A stretch of DNA of 64,000 bases from Candidatus Binatia bacterium (GCA_022827045.1 JAJDTQ010000168.1:13608-77607); one strand, 5' to 3'; numbered from the stretch's first letter, positions 34,092 to 44,863 are shown. The notes: generated from the sequence alone by a model not told the origin. Numbers and translations: made by a program.

Positions 34092-34693
34092 CCTTGAACC
34101 GCCGGCGCGCCTGGCCGCTGCTGGCCTCGTTGAGCGCGGCGCTCGCGGCGGGGGCGTGCGGTTACCGGTTCGTGGAGCCGGACGCGGCGCTGCCCCGCGA
34201 CGTCCGCGCGATCCATGTGGAGGTCTTCGTCAACCGGACCCGCAGCACGGGCCTGGAGGATGGTCTGGCCCGGGCGCTGCGGCGGGAGTTGACGCGGCAG
34301 GGGCGTCCGAGGGTGACGGCGCGCGCCGAGGACGCCGACGCCATCCTTTCCGGAGTCATCCGGCACTACGGCACCCGGGACGTCGCGGTCAACCGGTTCG
34401 ACCAGGCGCTGCAGGTGGAGGCGCGGCTGGACGTGGAGGCCACGCTCAGGCGCAGGGAGTCGAAGGACGTCTTGTGGGCGCCGCGGCTCATCCGTCTCCG
34501 TGAGGTCTACGACGCCGCCAGAGGGGCCGTGGTACCCGGTTCCTCCGGCTTTCTCCAAAACACCCTGAATCTGGAGGACGTAAGCCGGCTGGCCGATGCC
34601 CGGCTGGCTGCAGACTCCCGCGCCTCGGCGAGGAAACGGCTGTTGGAAAGGTTCGCCCGGTTGATACGGCAGCGGATGGCGGAGGGTTTGTGA
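34088..34693 (+). CDS. lptE: LptE-like LPS-assembly lipoprotein
   Basis: The 201-residue protein has a lipoprotein signal ending LAAGAC followed by [20 protein letters not shown], the usual LptE opening. It continues with the [17 protein letters not shown] helix and a DAILSGVIR strand. LptE plugs the LptD barrel for LPS export. The leuS-lptE order is conserved (normally followed by holA, which is absent here). Sequence similarity in this family is low, so position adds weight. Confidence 0.85.
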   Translation: MTLNRRRAWPLLASLSAALAAGACGYRFVEPDAALPRDVRAIHVEVFVNRTRSTGLEDGLARALRRELTRQGRPRVTARAEDADAILSGVIRHYGTRDVAVNRFDQALQVEARLDVEATLRRRESKDVLWAPRLIRLREVYDAARGAVVPGSSGFLQNTLNLEDVSRLADARLAADSRASARKRLLERFARLIRQRMAEGL

Positions 34694-34722
34694 GCGAGCG
34701 GCGGGGAAGTCGCCGCAAGGTG

Positions 34723-35046
34723 CTACGCGGGCGCGGGTGCCTCTGAGGCGGGCTTTGCCGCCGCGGCTTCAGCGGCGGCCGAGGCCACGGCCTGATGGCC
34801 GGCCCGTGCCAGACGGGAAAGTTTTCTCGACGCCGTGTTGCGCTTGATGACGCCCTTCACCACGGCCTTGTCGAGCAACCCGTTGACTTCCTTGATCTTT
34901 GCCGCGATGACTTCCGGGTCCTTCTGGTCGATGGCTGCCCGGACCTTCTTGACCAAGGTCTTGACGCTCGACTCGAGCGATTGGTTGCGCCGCCGGCGAC
35001 GGATGCTTTGCTGGTGCCGCTTGACGGCCGATTTGTGGTTCGCCAA
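34723..35046 (-). CDS. rpsT: 30S ribosomal protein S20
   Basis: This 107-residue basic protein begins MANHKSAVKRHQQSIRRRRR. It starts at TTG with AGGAGG upstream; E. coli rpsT also starts with UUG, which matters for its autoregulation. The conserved helical body ends near residue 90, followed by an Ala-Pro-rich tail of about 20 residues. It is convergent with lptE and divergent from murJ. Confidence 0.95.
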   Translation of the reverse strand: MANHKSAVKRHQQSIRRRRRNQSLESSVKTLVKKVRAAIDQKDPEVIAAKIKEVNGLLDKAVVKGVIKRNTASRKLSRLARAGHQAVASAAAEAAAAKPASEAPAPA

Positions 35047-35073
35047 AGTTGATTTACCTCCTGAAAGTCTCGT

Positions 35074-35102
35074 TTTTTAACACCGCATGAGTGATGAGTC
35101 AA
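35074..35102 (-). promoter_or_regulatory. rpsT promoter overlapping the murJ start
   Basis: On the minus strand TTGACT (-35, 35097-35102) and TAAAAA (-10, 35074-35079) are separated by 17 bases. The -35 element lies inside the first codons of murJ (ATG at 35087), so transcription of the two divergent genes may interfere. Confidence 0.5.
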
Positions 35103-36769
35103 CGGCCGGCGAGTTCGGCAGGGTGGCCAAGGCGACGGGCGTCGTCGGCTCCCTGACTTTCCTGAGCCGCATCTCGGGGCTCGCCAGGGATATCGTCATC
35201 GGCTACCTGCTGGGGGCGCAGAGCGCGGCCGACGCGTTTTTCGTCGCCTTCCGGATACCGAACCTGTTGCGGCGCCTGACCGCGGAGGGGGCGCTTTCCG
35301 CGGGTTTCGTGCCGGTGCTTTCCGAATACCTGGCCACCCGGGGCCGTCGGGAGGCCATCGAGGCGAGCCGGACGATCGTCACCTTCGCCGTTCTGTGCCT
35401 GATCCTGCTGACGGCGGCTGGGGTGCTCTTCCCGTCGCCGCTCACCCGTTTGTTCGCGCCCGGTTTCGCCGCGGCTCCGGAGAAGTTCTCCCTGACCGTG
35501 CAATTGGTCCAGATCATGTTTCCGACCATCTTCTTCGTCAGTCTCGTGGCTCTGGCCATGGGCTATCTGAACACTTTCCGCCATTTCATGGCGCCGTCGC
35601 TGGCGCCGGTGTTGCTGAACCTGTCGATCATCGCGGCGGCGTTCCTGCTCATCCCGTTGCTGTCACAACCGGTCATGAGCCTCGCCTATGGGGTCCTGCT
35701 CGGCAGCGTGGCCCAGCTCCTCCTGCAGCTGCCGTTTCTCCACCGGTACGGGTTTTCGTGGCGGCCGAGCCTGGACTTTCGCAGCCCGGCGCTGCTCAGG
35801 TTCCTGCGGCTCATGGGGCCGGCGGTGGTGGGCGCCGCGGTGTATCAACTGAACGTCCTCGTCAGCACCATCCTGGCCTCGCTGCTGGAGCCGGGCAGCG
35901 TCTCGTACCTGTACTACGCCGACCGGCTGCTCCAGTTCCCCCTCGGGGTGTTCGCCGTCGCCCTGGGCACTGCCGCGCTGCCGAGCTTCTCGTCGCTCGC
36001 GGCCCGCAACGACGTGTCCGGCCTGAGAACGACGCTCGGCTACTCGTTGCGGATGGTGAACTTCATCTCGCTGCCGTCCGCCCTGGGGTTGATGGTCATT
36101 GCCGTGCCGGCGTTCTCACTGCTGTTCCAGAGAGGGGCGTTCGGCGCCGAGGATGTCCTGGCCAGCGCCCGGGCGCTGGTATTCCTTGCCCTGGGCTTGT
36201 GGGCGGTTTCCGCCAGCCGCGTTCTCGTCCCCCTGTTCCACTCCATGCAGGATACGCGCACGCCGGTCCGGGTGGCGTTCTGGACCTTCGTGCTCAACCT
36301 GCTGCTGAGCGTGATGCTGATGGGGCCCGTGGATGCGGTCCAGGGGGACAGCCCGTTCGCGACGGCGGTCGCCGCCTTGAGCGGGGCCATCGGCGTGCTG
36401 AGCCTGTCCTACGCCGGCCTGGCGCTGGCCAACTCGTTGTCGGCGACCTTTCAGTTCGCCGCGCTCATGTGGCTGGTGACCCGTCGGCTCGGCGGGTTCG
36501 CCTGGAGGGAGTACCTTTCGTCCTTGTGGCGGAACCTGACGGCGGCGACGATCATGGCCGCGCCGCTGCTGTTGGCGGTGGGAAGAATACAGTGGGCGCC
36601 GGGCTCCGGAACCCTGCCGATGCAGGTTATGAGCTTCGTCGTCCTGGTCGCGGGCGGCATGGCGCTATACGCCATGGCCGCAAGGTTGTTGCGCAGTCCT
36701 GATTGGCTGGTAGCGCGGGATCTGGGAGTCGCTCTCATGGAGCGACTCCCGATCCGGGTGAGGACGTGA
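35087..36769 (+). CDS. murJ: Lipid II flippase MurJ
   Basis: This 560-residue polytopic protein is of the MOP superfamily with about 14 helices. It opens VVGSLTFLSRISGLARDIVI and contains AADAFFVAFRIPNLLRRLTAEGALS-type sequence (residues about 45-70), the essential MurJ region with the conserved Arg residues. It moves lipid II across the inner membrane. No ribosome binding site is visible at the ATG, which is unusual beside the strong signals of neighbours; a downstream start is excluded because the first helix is conserved from residue 15. Confidence 0.95.
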   Translation: MSDESTAGEFGRVAKATGVVGSLTFLSRISGLARDIVIGYLLGAQSAADAFFVAFRIPNLLRRLTAEGALSAGFVPVLSEYLATRGRREAIEASRTIVTFAVLCLILLTAAGVLFPSPLTRLFAPGFAAAPEKFSLTVQLVQIMFPTIFFVSLVALAMGYLNTFRHFMAPSLAPVLLNLSIIAAAFLLIPLLSQPVMSLAYGVLLGSVAQLLLQLPFLHRYGFSWRPSLDFRSPALLRFLRLMGPAVVGAAVYQLNVLVSTILASLLEPGSVSYLYYADRLLQFPLGVFAVALGTAALPSFSSLAARNDVSGLRTTLGYSLRMVNFISLPSALGLMVIAVPAFSLLFQRGAFGAEDVLASARALVFLALGLWAVSASRVLVPLFHSMQDTRTPVRVAFWTFVLNLLLSVMLMGPVDAVQGDSPFATAVAALSGAIGVLSLSYAGLALANSLSATFQFAALMWLVTRRLGGFAWREYLSSLWRNLTAATIMAAPLLLAVGRIQWAPGSGTLPMQVMSFVVLVAGGMALYAMAARLLRSPDWLVARDLGVALMERLPIRVRT

Positions 36770-36801
36770 CGTCGCGTCACGCCGCGAAGGTCACCGCAAC
36801 G

Positions 36802-37137
36802 CTATTTCTTCATGGATTTTTCGAACACCGCCTCTGCCTTGTCGGCAGCGCGCTGCGCTCGTTCGGCGGCGGCTTCGGCCTTGGCGACCGCATCCGCAGC
36901 GCTCTTCGCGGCGGCATCGGCCTTGGCGGCGGCGGCAGCAGCGCTCTTGGCAGCAGCTTCGGCGGCGCTGGAAGCGCCCTGTGACGCCTTGGTCGCGGCC
37001 TCGACCGCCTGAACGTTGACCTTGTACTGCGGGTGTTCGTGGTCCACCGGCAAACAACCGCTGCCGAGTAGCGCAAGGACCCCCAGTGATATCGCGAACC
37101 TGCCGAGTACACTCGCATATTGTGTTGTAGATTTCAC
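36802..37137 (-). CDS. Alanine-rich Lpp-like outer-membrane lipoprotein
   Basis: This 111-residue protein has a signal peptide with lipobox LLGSGC and then a long heptad-like alanine zipper (AAEAAAKSAAAAAAKADAAA-type) ending in SMKK. This is the OprI/Lpp-like architecture: a trimeric coiled coil anchored by lipid, with a C-terminal lysine that in Lpp links to peptidoglycan. A GGAGG precedes the ATG. It is a likely structural envelope lipoprotein; the exact family assignment is inference because such sequences are low in complexity. Confidence 0.75.
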   Translation of the reverse strand: MKSTTQYASVLGRFAISLGVLALLGSGCLPVDHEHPQYKVNVQAVEAATKASQGASSAAEAAAKSAAAAAAKADAAAKSAADAVAKAEAAAERAQRAADKAEAVFEKSMKK

Positions 37138-37435
37138 AGCTGCCTCCTTCTATGGACTTCGGTTCGTCGACGTTGGAGCGTAGATCACGCCGACAAGACA
37201 GATTCCACGCAACCCTACCCTGATTCATCCGACAGTTCAACAGTTATTCTCGGTCGCAGGCCGGAAATTCGCTTCCGGGAGGGTCTTTCATCGCAAACAT
37301 GACTTTCGGCGCGCCCTTTCCGTCGCTTGCGGTGACGGGATTTGGTACAGATGGGGATGCCGGCCACGTTCAGCGGGTCGTCTCCCGCGCCGTCCACAAC
37401 TTCGGGCCGCGCCGCATGCGCAGATCACCAGTGCC
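37138..37435. other. Intergenic region with no recognisable gene
   Basis: About 300 bases separate the divergent Lpp-like and tatC genes. I see no convincing reading frame with a ribosome binding site, no repeat and no tRNA. It presumably holds both promoters. Confidence 0.5.
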
Positions 37436-38167
37436 ATGACCCCGATTCTGCCGAGACTCACCGACCAAATGGAGAGAATACGCTCGTCCCTCATTCGATC
37501 CCTGGCGGCGGTGTCGGCGCTGTTCGTGGTGAGCTTTCTGCTCGCTCCGCAACTCTTCGAGGTCCTGGTCGAGCCCCTTCGAAGCCGCCTTCAACCGGGA
37601 CAGAGCCTCATCGGCACCGGCGTGGCCGAGGTCTTCTTCGTGGAGATCAAGGTGGCGTTCCTGGTCGCCGTGCTGGCCGGGTGTCCCGTCATCTTCCACC
37701 AGGTATGGCGCCTCCTGATGCCGGTGTTCGGCGCGGAAGGCAAGACTGCCTACCTGGTGGGGTTCGTCGCAACCACCTCGGTGCTCTTCGTGTCGGGCGT
37801 GGCCTTCTGCTACCAGGCGGTTCTGCCTCTGGCGTTCCTGTATTTCCTGGATCAGTACGGCGCCATCGGAGTCAATCCGGAGATCCGTGTCGCCGAATAC
37901 TTCTCCTTCTTTTTCCGCATCGTCATCGCCTTCGGCATAACCTTTCAATTGCCTGTTTTCTCGTTCTTTCTGGCGCGGTTGGGGTTTTGGAACCACGTCT
38001 TCCTCTGGCACCATTTCCGTTACGCCGTGCTGGTCATGTTCGTCCTGGCCGCGGTTTTGACCCCGCCGGACGTGGTGTCCCAGGTCCTTCTGGCCGGCCC
38101 GCTGATAGGCCTCTATCTTGTCAGCATCGGGATCGCCTATGTCTTCGGACGCAAACCGCCGGAGTAG
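37436..38167 (+). CDS. tatC: Twin-arginine translocase subunit TatC
   Basis: This 243-residue protein has six predicted membrane helices in the TatC pattern: an N-terminal RIRSSLIRSLAAV, the FVEIKVAFLVAVLAGCPVIF segment, YFSFFFRIVIAFGITFQLPV, and VLAAVLTPPDVVSQVLLAGP near the end. TatC binds the twin-arginine signal and recruits TatA. The conserved glutamate of helix 4 (FE(V/L)P) is Gln here. No tatA or tatB gene is adjacent. No ribosome binding site stands out at the ATG. Confidence 0.93.
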   Translation: MTPILPRLTDQMERIRSSLIRSLAAVSALFVVSFLLAPQLFEVLVEPLRSRLQPGQSLIGTGVAEVFFVEIKVAFLVAVLAGCPVIFHQVWRLLMPVFGAEGKTAYLVGFVATTSVLFVSGVAFCYQAVLPLAFLYFLDQYGAIGVNPEIRVAEYFSFFFRIVIAFGITFQLPVFSFFLARLGFWNHVFLWHHFRYAVLVMFVLAAVLTPPDVVSQVLLAGPLIGLYLVSIGIAYVFGRKPPE

Positions 38168-38198
38168 GCGATTCTCCCGGACACCACACTAGCCGCAC

Positions 38199-38963
38199 TC
38201 AGTCGGTGTAGTCAGGCTCTTCGCGGTCGAGGATGCGTTTCAGGGCAGAGAAATGGTTCTCCGCCGCCAAGCTCCCGCCGCCCGTCCGTTGCCGGCGCAG
38301 GTAGTCGGTGGTTTCCCGGGACAGGCGCGAAAGCTGGTGTCCGCCCGCATCCGCGAGCACCTGCACCTGACAGGCCCGTTCCAGGAAGTACAAGCGGTCA
38401 AAGGCCTCGGCCACGGTCCTGCCGGCGGTGATGATCCCGTGATTGGCCATGAACAGCACGTTCTTGCCGGCCATCACCCGGGCGATGCGCCCGCCCTCGG
38501 CCCGGTCCAGCACCAGGCCGTTGTAGTCTTCGAGGTAGGCGACGTCGTCGTCGAATCGGGTGCTGGTCTGGTGGACCATCTCGAGGCGCCCCCCCTGACG
38601 GCAGGCGACGGCGGTGGCGTACGGCATGTGGGTGTGCAGCAGGCAGCGGAAGTCCTGCGGGTTGGCACGGTGCAGCGGCGCGTGGATATGCAGCGCGGTG
38701 GGTTCCACCTCGTGCGAGCCCTCCAGGCGGTTTCCCTGAAAGTCCGTGAGAAGGAGATTGCTGGCCGTGATCTCGGACCAGTGGAGCGGATACGGATTCA
38801 GCAACATCACGTCGTCTCGGCCGGGCAGGAGAAGGCTGAAGTGGTTGTCGATGGCCTCGTGAAATCCGAACCGGACCGCGAGCCGGTAGGCGGCGGCGAG
38901 ATCGATGCGCGCCTGCCTGGCCGCTTCCGTGTCGTACCAAGGCTCTTCATTTCTCTTTGCCAC
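38199..38963 (-). CDS. Class II aldolase/adducin family protein
   Basis: From the GTG at 38963 the protein has 254 residues, with the metal-binding histidines in LLHTHMPYATAVAC and HIHAPLH, and the ARIDLAAAYRLAVRFGFHEA opening of the family. Members are fuculose/ribulose phosphate aldolases or related hydroxy-acid lyases; this subgroup, with long ends, is often a general aldolase of unknown substrate. It is convergent with tatC and stands alone. A long upstream in-frame extension to 39188 is low-complexity and unlikely. Confidence 0.85.
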   Translation of the reverse strand: MAKRNEEPWYDTEAARQARIDLAAAYRLAVRFGFHEAIDNHFSLLLPGRDDVMLLNPYPLHWSEITASNLLLTDFQGNRLEGSHEVEPTALHIHAPLHRANPQDFRCLLHTHMPYATAVACRQGGRLEMVHQTSTRFDDDVAYLEDYNGLVLDRAEGGRIARVMAGKNVLFMANHGIITAGRTVAEAFDRLYFLERACQVQVLADAGGHQLSRLSRETTDYLRRQRTGGGSLAAENHFSALKRILDREEPDYTD

Positions 38964-39198
38964 GATGGAAACCCCCCGTCGTCTCGTCGAATGCACGGCC
39001 AGGACAGCAGAACCGTGGAGCGATTGTGAAGCAATTGGACGGCGGGCGCAACCATCCGCCTTGCGCCGGCGGGCATCGCCGCCCCCCGGTTCCGGCGCCC
39101 GCCCCGGCGCGGTCGATGCGGCGGAGGCCGCTTGATTAGCTGCGTGCCAGCACCTAAACTGGCCGTGACGATCCTTCCGACGCGGCAAGCGCTCCGGT

Positions 39199-40677
39199 AT
39201 GCATACCCTCGAACAGCTCTACAGCAACTCCCTCGCGCTGTTGACGGACCTTTACCAGCTGACCATGGCGTACGCCTACTGGAAGTCCGGAACCGCCCGG
39301 AAGGAAGCGGTGTTCCATCTCTCCTTTCGCGAGAACCCCTACCACGGCGGGTTTGCCGTGGGTTGCGGGCTCGGGCACGTGGTCGGCGTGTTGAGCCGTT
39401 TCGGGTTCGAGTCGAGCGATCTCGACTACCTGTCCCGGTTGCAGGGCAACGACGGCGAGCCGCTCTTCGAGGACGCCTTCCTGGAATACCTGCGGGACTG
39501 CCGGTTTGCCTGCGACGTGGATGCCATTCCCGAGGGCACGGTGGTGTTTCCCCACGAGCCGCTGGTGCGGGTGCGCGGCCCCATCCTCCAGGGCCAGATC
39601 CTCGAGACGGTGCTGCTCAATATCATCTGCTTTCAGACTCTCATCGCCACCAAGGCGGCGCGGGTGTGCCAGTCGGCCCGCGGCGAGCCGGTGCTGGAGT
39701 TCGGACTGCGAAGGGCCCAGGGGTTCGACGGGGCGCTGGCGGCCAGCCGGGCGGCCTACGTGGGCGGTTGCGCCGGAACCTCCAACGCCTTGGCCGGCAA
39801 GCTCTTCGACATCCCGGTGAAAGGGACCCACGCCCACAGTTGGGTGTTGTCCTTCGACGACGAAATGGAAGCCTTCGAGATCTACGCCGATGCCATGCCC
39901 AACAACTGCCTCCTGCTGGTGGACACCTTCGACAGCCTGAACGGCGTGCGCAGGGCGGTGGAGATCGGCCGCAAGCTGCGGGAGCGGGGCCACGAGATGG
40001 TGGGGATCCGGCTGGATTCGGGAGACCTCGCCTTCCTCAGCATCGAAGCGCGGCAGATCCTCGACGGGGCCGGTTTCCCGGACGCGGTCATCATCGGCAG
40101 CAACGATCTCGACGAGCACGTGATCGCGTCGCTCAAGGAGGAAGGCGCCCGCATCAACGTCTGGGGCGTGGGCACCAAGCTCGCCACCGGCTACGACCAG
40201 CCGGCCCTGGGCGGCGTCTACAAGCTGTCGTGCGTCCGCTCCGACGGCGACGAGTGGATCAACAAGGTGAAGCTCTCGGAGCAGGCCATCAAGGTGTCGA
40301 CGCCGGGCATCCTCCAGGCACGCCGTTTCCGCCAGGGCGATCGCTTCGTCGCCGACGCCATCTACGACGAGACCTTGGGCGTCGCCGACGGCTGCACGAT
40401 CGTCGATCCCATGAACATGACCCGCCGGAAGCACGTCTCGGGGGGGACCGGCTTCGAGGACCTGCTGGTGCCGGTGTTCCGCGCGGGCGAGCCGGTGTAC
40501 GAAGTGCCGTCCGTGCACGCGGCCAGGGAACGCGCCCAGGCCCAGTTGGCGGGGTTCCACAACAGCATCAAGCGGCGGGTGAACCCCCACGAGTACCCGG
40601 TGGGCCTCGAGGCCCGGCTCCACCAGATGAAGACACGGCTCGTCCTGCAGGCCCGCGGCGTCAACGGAGCGGGGTAG
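39199..40677 (+). CDS. pncB: Nicotinate phosphoribosyltransferase
   Basis: This 492-residue protein has [23 protein letters not shown]-like [31 protein letters not shown] with the phosphorylated-His region, and [12 protein letters not shown] with the conserved Asp. It salvages nicotinate to NaMN in NAD synthesis. It is the longer PncB type found in many bacteria. The MFS gene 50 bases downstream is on the same strand. Confidence 0.93.
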   Translation: MHTLEQLYSNSLALLTDLYQLTMAYAYWKSGTARKEAVFHLSFRENPYHGGFAVGCGLGHVVGVLSRFGFESSDLDYLSRLQGNDGEPLFEDAFLEYLRDCRFACDVDAIPEGTVVFPHEPLVRVRGPILQGQILETVLLNIICFQTLIATKAARVCQSARGEPVLEFGLRRAQGFDGALAASRAAYVGGCAGTSNALAGKLFDIPVKGTHAHSWVLSFDDEMEAFEIYADAMPNNCLLLVDTFDSLNGVRRAVEIGRKLRERGHEMVGIRLDSGDLAFLSIEARQILDGAGFPDAVIIGSNDLDEHVIASLKEEGARINVWGVGTKLATGYDQPALGGVYKLSCVRSDGDEWINKVKLSEQAIKVSTPGILQARRFRQGDRFVADAIYDETLGVADGCTIVDPMNMTRRKHVSGGTGFEDLLVPVFRAGEPVYEVPSVHAARERAQAQLAGFHNSIKRRVNPHEYPVGLEARLHQMKTRLVLQARGVNGAG

Positions 40678-40727
40678 CGGGGCTCCGAAGCAGCCGCCGC
40701 ACGTGTCTCCCCATACAGGGCACGCCG

Positions 40728-41942
40728 ATGAAGACACTCGAACGGATCCGCGCCCTCCCTGCCCAGGTGGGCCGGGAACGAGTCAGTTTCCTGGGCTTTA
40801 TCACCCTGGCGCACGTCGCCATCCACTGGTTCATGCAGCTCCTCACCATGCTCAATCCGCACCTCAAGGCGGGCATGGGACTCAACGACGTGCAACTGGG
40901 AGGCCTCGCCTCCATGCGGATGTTCGGCCAGGCCGCCCTGGACGTCCCCTCGGGGATCCTCGCCGACAGGTGGGTGCGGCTGCGTGGGCTCATCGTGACT
41001 TCATCCCTGGTGTGCATGGGGCTTTGCTACTGGGTGTTGGGGACGCTGACCGGGTACTGGTGGGCAATGTTTGCCGTCGCGCTCCTTGCCACGGGGACCA
41101 CGCTGTTCCACCCGGCGTCGGTGGCCTCGCTGTCGAACCGTTTCCCCGAGAGCCGGGGAACGGCCGTTGCCGTATACGGCATGGGAGCCACCCTGGGCAA
41201 CACCGTCAGCTACCTCGTCGCCGGCTTTCTGCTGGCCAGCTTCTCGTGGCGGGGATTCTCGGAAAGCCAGCTCCTGGTGGCGCTGGCGGCCGCCGGCCTC
41301 GTGGCGATGTACGCCACGCGCATGTTCGGGGGCGACGAGGTCCCGGCGAGGAAACCAAGGCCGTTCCAGGAGCTCAAGGTGTTGGCGCGGAGCCCGGTCA
41401 TCCTGGTGATGGTGCTGGTGCGGAGCTTCAATCAGATGGCGCGGCAGGTGACCATCACGTTTCTGCCCATCTATCTCTTCGAGCAACTGGCCTTGTCCAA
41501 TATCGAGCTGGGGATCTACCTGACGCCCATGGCCGTGTCGGGCCTGGTGGCGCAGCCGGTGATGGGGGTGCTGTCGGATCGGCTGGGCCGCAAGGCGGTG
41601 CTGGCGCCTTCGCTGGCGGCTCTGGGGCTCGCCTACTTCCTGCTGCAATGGGCGCCGCCGGGCCCGGCGCTGGCGGCCGTCATCTTCGCCATCGGGTTCC
41701 TTTTCTACACGGTGGCCAACGTCACCACCACGGTGGCGCTCGACGTGGCGGAAAAGGAGAGCCAGGCTTCTTCCTTCGGACTCGTTTCGTTGGGCACCCA
41801 CATCCTGGTCGTGCCCGCGCCGACGCTGGCGGGATTTCTCAGCGAGCGTTTCGGCATCATGGCGGCCTTCTTCTTCCCCGGGGTATGCCTGTTGGCGGGT
41901 GCGTGCATGGTGTTTCCCCTGAGACTCCGGGGGTCGAAATAG
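40728..41942 (+). CDS. MFS transporter
   Basis: This protein of 404 residues has 12 predicted helices, the MFS motif A-like DVPSGILADRWVRLRG in loop 2-3 and GVLSDRLGRKAVLAPSL in loop 8-9, and a PESRGTAVAVYGMGATLG segment in helix 5. It is closest to drug/sugar-phosphate-type efflux carriers such as the fosmidomycin-resistance group (inference). The substrate cannot be read from sequence. It is translated from the ATG at 40728 after pncB. Confidence 0.85.
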   Translation: MKTLERIRALPAQVGRERVSFLGFITLAHVAIHWFMQLLTMLNPHLKAGMGLNDVQLGGLASMRMFGQAALDVPSGILADRWVRLRGLIVTSSLVCMGLCYWVLGTLTGYWWAMFAVALLATGTTLFHPASVASLSNRFPESRGTAVAVYGMGATLGNTVSYLVAGFLLASFSWRGFSESQLLVALAAAGLVAMYATRMFGGDEVPARKPRPFQELKVLARSPVILVMVLVRSFNQMARQVTITFLPIYLFEQLALSNIELGIYLTPMAVSGLVAQPVMGVLSDRLGRKAVLAPSLAALGLAYFLLQWAPPGPALAAVIFAIGFLFYTVANVTTTVALDVAEKESQASSFGLVSLGTHILVVPAPTLAGFLSERFGIMAAFFFPGVCLLAGACMVFPLRLRGSK

Positions 41943-42005
41943 CCGAAGGCGTAACCCGGAGGCGCCGGTGCGGTTGACCCGACCGGCGCTCCGGTGTTAG
42001 GGCAA

Positions 42006-42047
42006 TTTTCGAACCCTGACCCACGGTTTTTCGAACCTGACCCACGG
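42006..42047 (+). repeat. Two tandem 20-22-bp repeats upstream of the amidohydrolase
   Basis: TTTTCGAACCCTGACCCACGG (42006-42026, minus its first base this is 20 long) and TTTTCGAACCTGACCCACGG (42028-42047) differ by one base. The second copy ends three bases before the ribosome binding site of the gene at 42057. Confidence 0.6.
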
Positions 42048-42056
42048 GAGGTTGAA

Positions 42057-43121
42057 ATGAGCGAGATTTCCGTTGTCGACGCCGATGGCCACCTGATCGA
42101 GTCCATACCCGAGATGGCCGAGTACATGGTCCCGGAAGCGAAGGACTACGCGTTGAATCCGCCTCGGAACCGCGCCGGCGTGTTCCCTTCCATCGACGGC
42201 ATGCACTACCCGGAGACCGAGGAAACCACCGCGGAGAGCCGCATCAACCCGGTCAGGGCCAGCGACGAGCGCACGGGTTCCGGCGAGGACATCTTCGAGT
42301 TCGTCAAGAAGGCGGAGATCGCCGACTCGGTGCTGTACGCCACCGAGGGACTTTCCATGGGCTTCATCCAGCAGCCCAGTTATGCGGTCAAGGTGTGCCG
42401 CGCCTACAACGACTACGTCACCGAGCGCTACCGCGGCATCAGCAAGCGGCTGCATCCCATCGCGTTGCTGCCCATGCAGGATCCCAAGGCGGCGGCTTTG
42501 GAGCTGCGCCGGTGCGTGAAGGAGCTGGGGCTGCTGGGCGGCACGCTTCCCTCCACCGGGCTGGAGCTGAACCTGGGGCACGAGTTCTTCGCGCCCGTCT
42601 ACGAGGAGGCGGCGGAGCTCGGCTGCGTGCTGGGCATCCACGGCGGCTCCAATCGCGGCGTGGGCATGGACTCGTTCACCAGCCGGCTGGGCTCCCGTCT
42701 GCTGCACCACCCGATCCCGCTGATGATCGCGCTGGTGTCGTTCATCTACCACGGCTGGTTCGACCGCTATCCGACCCTCAAGGTGGCGTTCCTGGAGGGC
42801 GGGTGCGCGTGGCTCACCTGCATCGCCGACCGCATGGAACGGGACGCCGAGCTGGAAGGGCTTTCGTGCAAGCCGCTGCCCGACTACATCGCCAGCGGCC
42901 AGATCCTTATCGGCTGCGAGGGTAACGACGTGAGCCTGCCGTACCTGGCCGGCCGCGTGGGCATCGAGCCGTTCGCCTATTCCTCGGACTATCCCCACGA
43001 GGTGGACCTGCCGGCGGCGCGAAAGATGATCGAGGAGACGCGCAGCCACACGGAGCTTTCGGAAGAGTACAAGGCGGCGGTACTGGGGGACAACGCGCGC
43101 CGCTTCTACGGCCTCAACTGA
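42057..43121 (+). CDS. Amidohydrolase family 2 (ACMSD-like) metal-dependent hydrolase
   Basis: The 354-residue protein begins SVVDADGHLIESIPEM, where DADGH replaces the canonical HxH (the first His is Asp), then LGIHGGSN, a GGCAWLTCIADRME segment and YSSDYPHEVDL at the end with the catalytic Asp. This is PF04909; many such proteins in environmental genomes have the same D-x-H start. Roles include decarboxylation and hydrolysis of aromatic or carboxylic substrates. GGGAGG precedes the ATG. No specific substrate can be assigned. Confidence 0.85.
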   Translation: MSEISVVDADGHLIESIPEMAEYMVPEAKDYALNPPRNRAGVFPSIDGMHYPETEETTAESRINPVRASDERTGSGEDIFEFVKKAEIADSVLYATEGLSMGFIQQPSYAVKVCRAYNDYVTERYRGISKRLHPIALLPMQDPKAAALELRRCVKELGLLGGTLPSTGLELNLGHEFFAPVYEEAAELGCVLGIHGGSNRGVGMDSFTSRLGSRLLHHPIPLMIALVSFIYHGWFDRYPTLKVAFLEGGCAWLTCIADRMERDAELEGLSCKPLPDYIASGQILIGCEGNDVSLPYLAGRVGIEPFAYSSDYPHEVDLPAARKMIEETRSHTELSEEYKAAVLGDNARRFYGLN

Positions 43122-43151
43122 TGCTCTGCCCTCCACCCACGGCCAGCGCGC

Positions 43152-44071
<920 letters not shown>

Positions 44072-44075
<4 letters not shown>

Positions 44076-44839
44076 GCCTGTCCTGGCGGCACGCCCTGTC
44101 GGTGTGGCGGCGCAACGCCACCATGTACCGCCGGACCTGGAGTTGGAATATCCTGCCCAACTTCTTCGAGCCGGTGCTCTACCTAGTGTCCATCGGGGTG
44201 GGCCTCGGCGCCTACATCACCACCATGGGCGGGACTTCCTACATCGAGTTCCTGGCCCCGGGGCTGGTTTGCGTGGCCGCCATGAACGGCGCCAGCTTCG
44301 AGGTAACCTACAACATCTTCGTGAGGATGAGCTACGAGAAGGCCTACGACGCCATGCTCACCACCCCGATACAACCGGTGGACGTGGTGGCCGGAGAACT
44401 CTTGTGGAGCATGACCCGATCGTGCATCTACGGTTTCAGCTTCGCGCTGGTGGTGGCGGCGGTCGGGCTGGCGCCTCTGCCCCATGCCCTGTGGGTGCTG
44501 CCGGTGATTCCTCTGACGGGTCTTCTCTTCTCCGCCATCGGCCTGGTCTTCACCCTGCGGATCGGCACGATCGAGCTCTACAGCTTCTACTTCACCCTGT
44601 TCCTCACGCCCCTGTTCCTTTTCTCGTCGGTCTTCTTCCCCTTGGAGGAACGGCTGACCGAGTCATGGCTCTGGATGGCGGAGTGCCTGCCGTTGCTCCA
44701 CCCCGTGCGGCTGGCGCGGGCGGCCTTCCACGGCACGGCGTCGGCCGCGTTGATTTGGGACGTTGCGTACATCCTGGGCCTCTCCGCGGTGCTGCTCGTC
44801 CACGCAGCACGGCTAATGCAGCACAAGCTGACGCAGTGA
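44072..44839 (+). CDS. ABC-2 type permease (NodJ-like)
   Basis: This protein of 255 residues has six predicted helices, opening SWRHALSVWRRNATMYRRTW and with FLAPGLVCVAAMNGASFEVTY and LTTPIQPVDVVAGELLWSM, the ABC-2 membrane signature. It ends with PLEERLTESWLWMAECLPLLHPVRLARA-type sequence before the last helix. It starts at the GTG overlapping the ATPase stop. It would form the export channel with the ATPase at 43152. Confidence 0.9.
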
Positions 44840-44863
44840 GCCCGTGGGTGACGGTCCGCACCC

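Noticed and set aside
42006..42047. tRNA TPsiC-arm-like TTCGAACC
   Set aside because: No acceptor stem, D-arm or anticodon arm can be formed around it; it is a tandem repeat.
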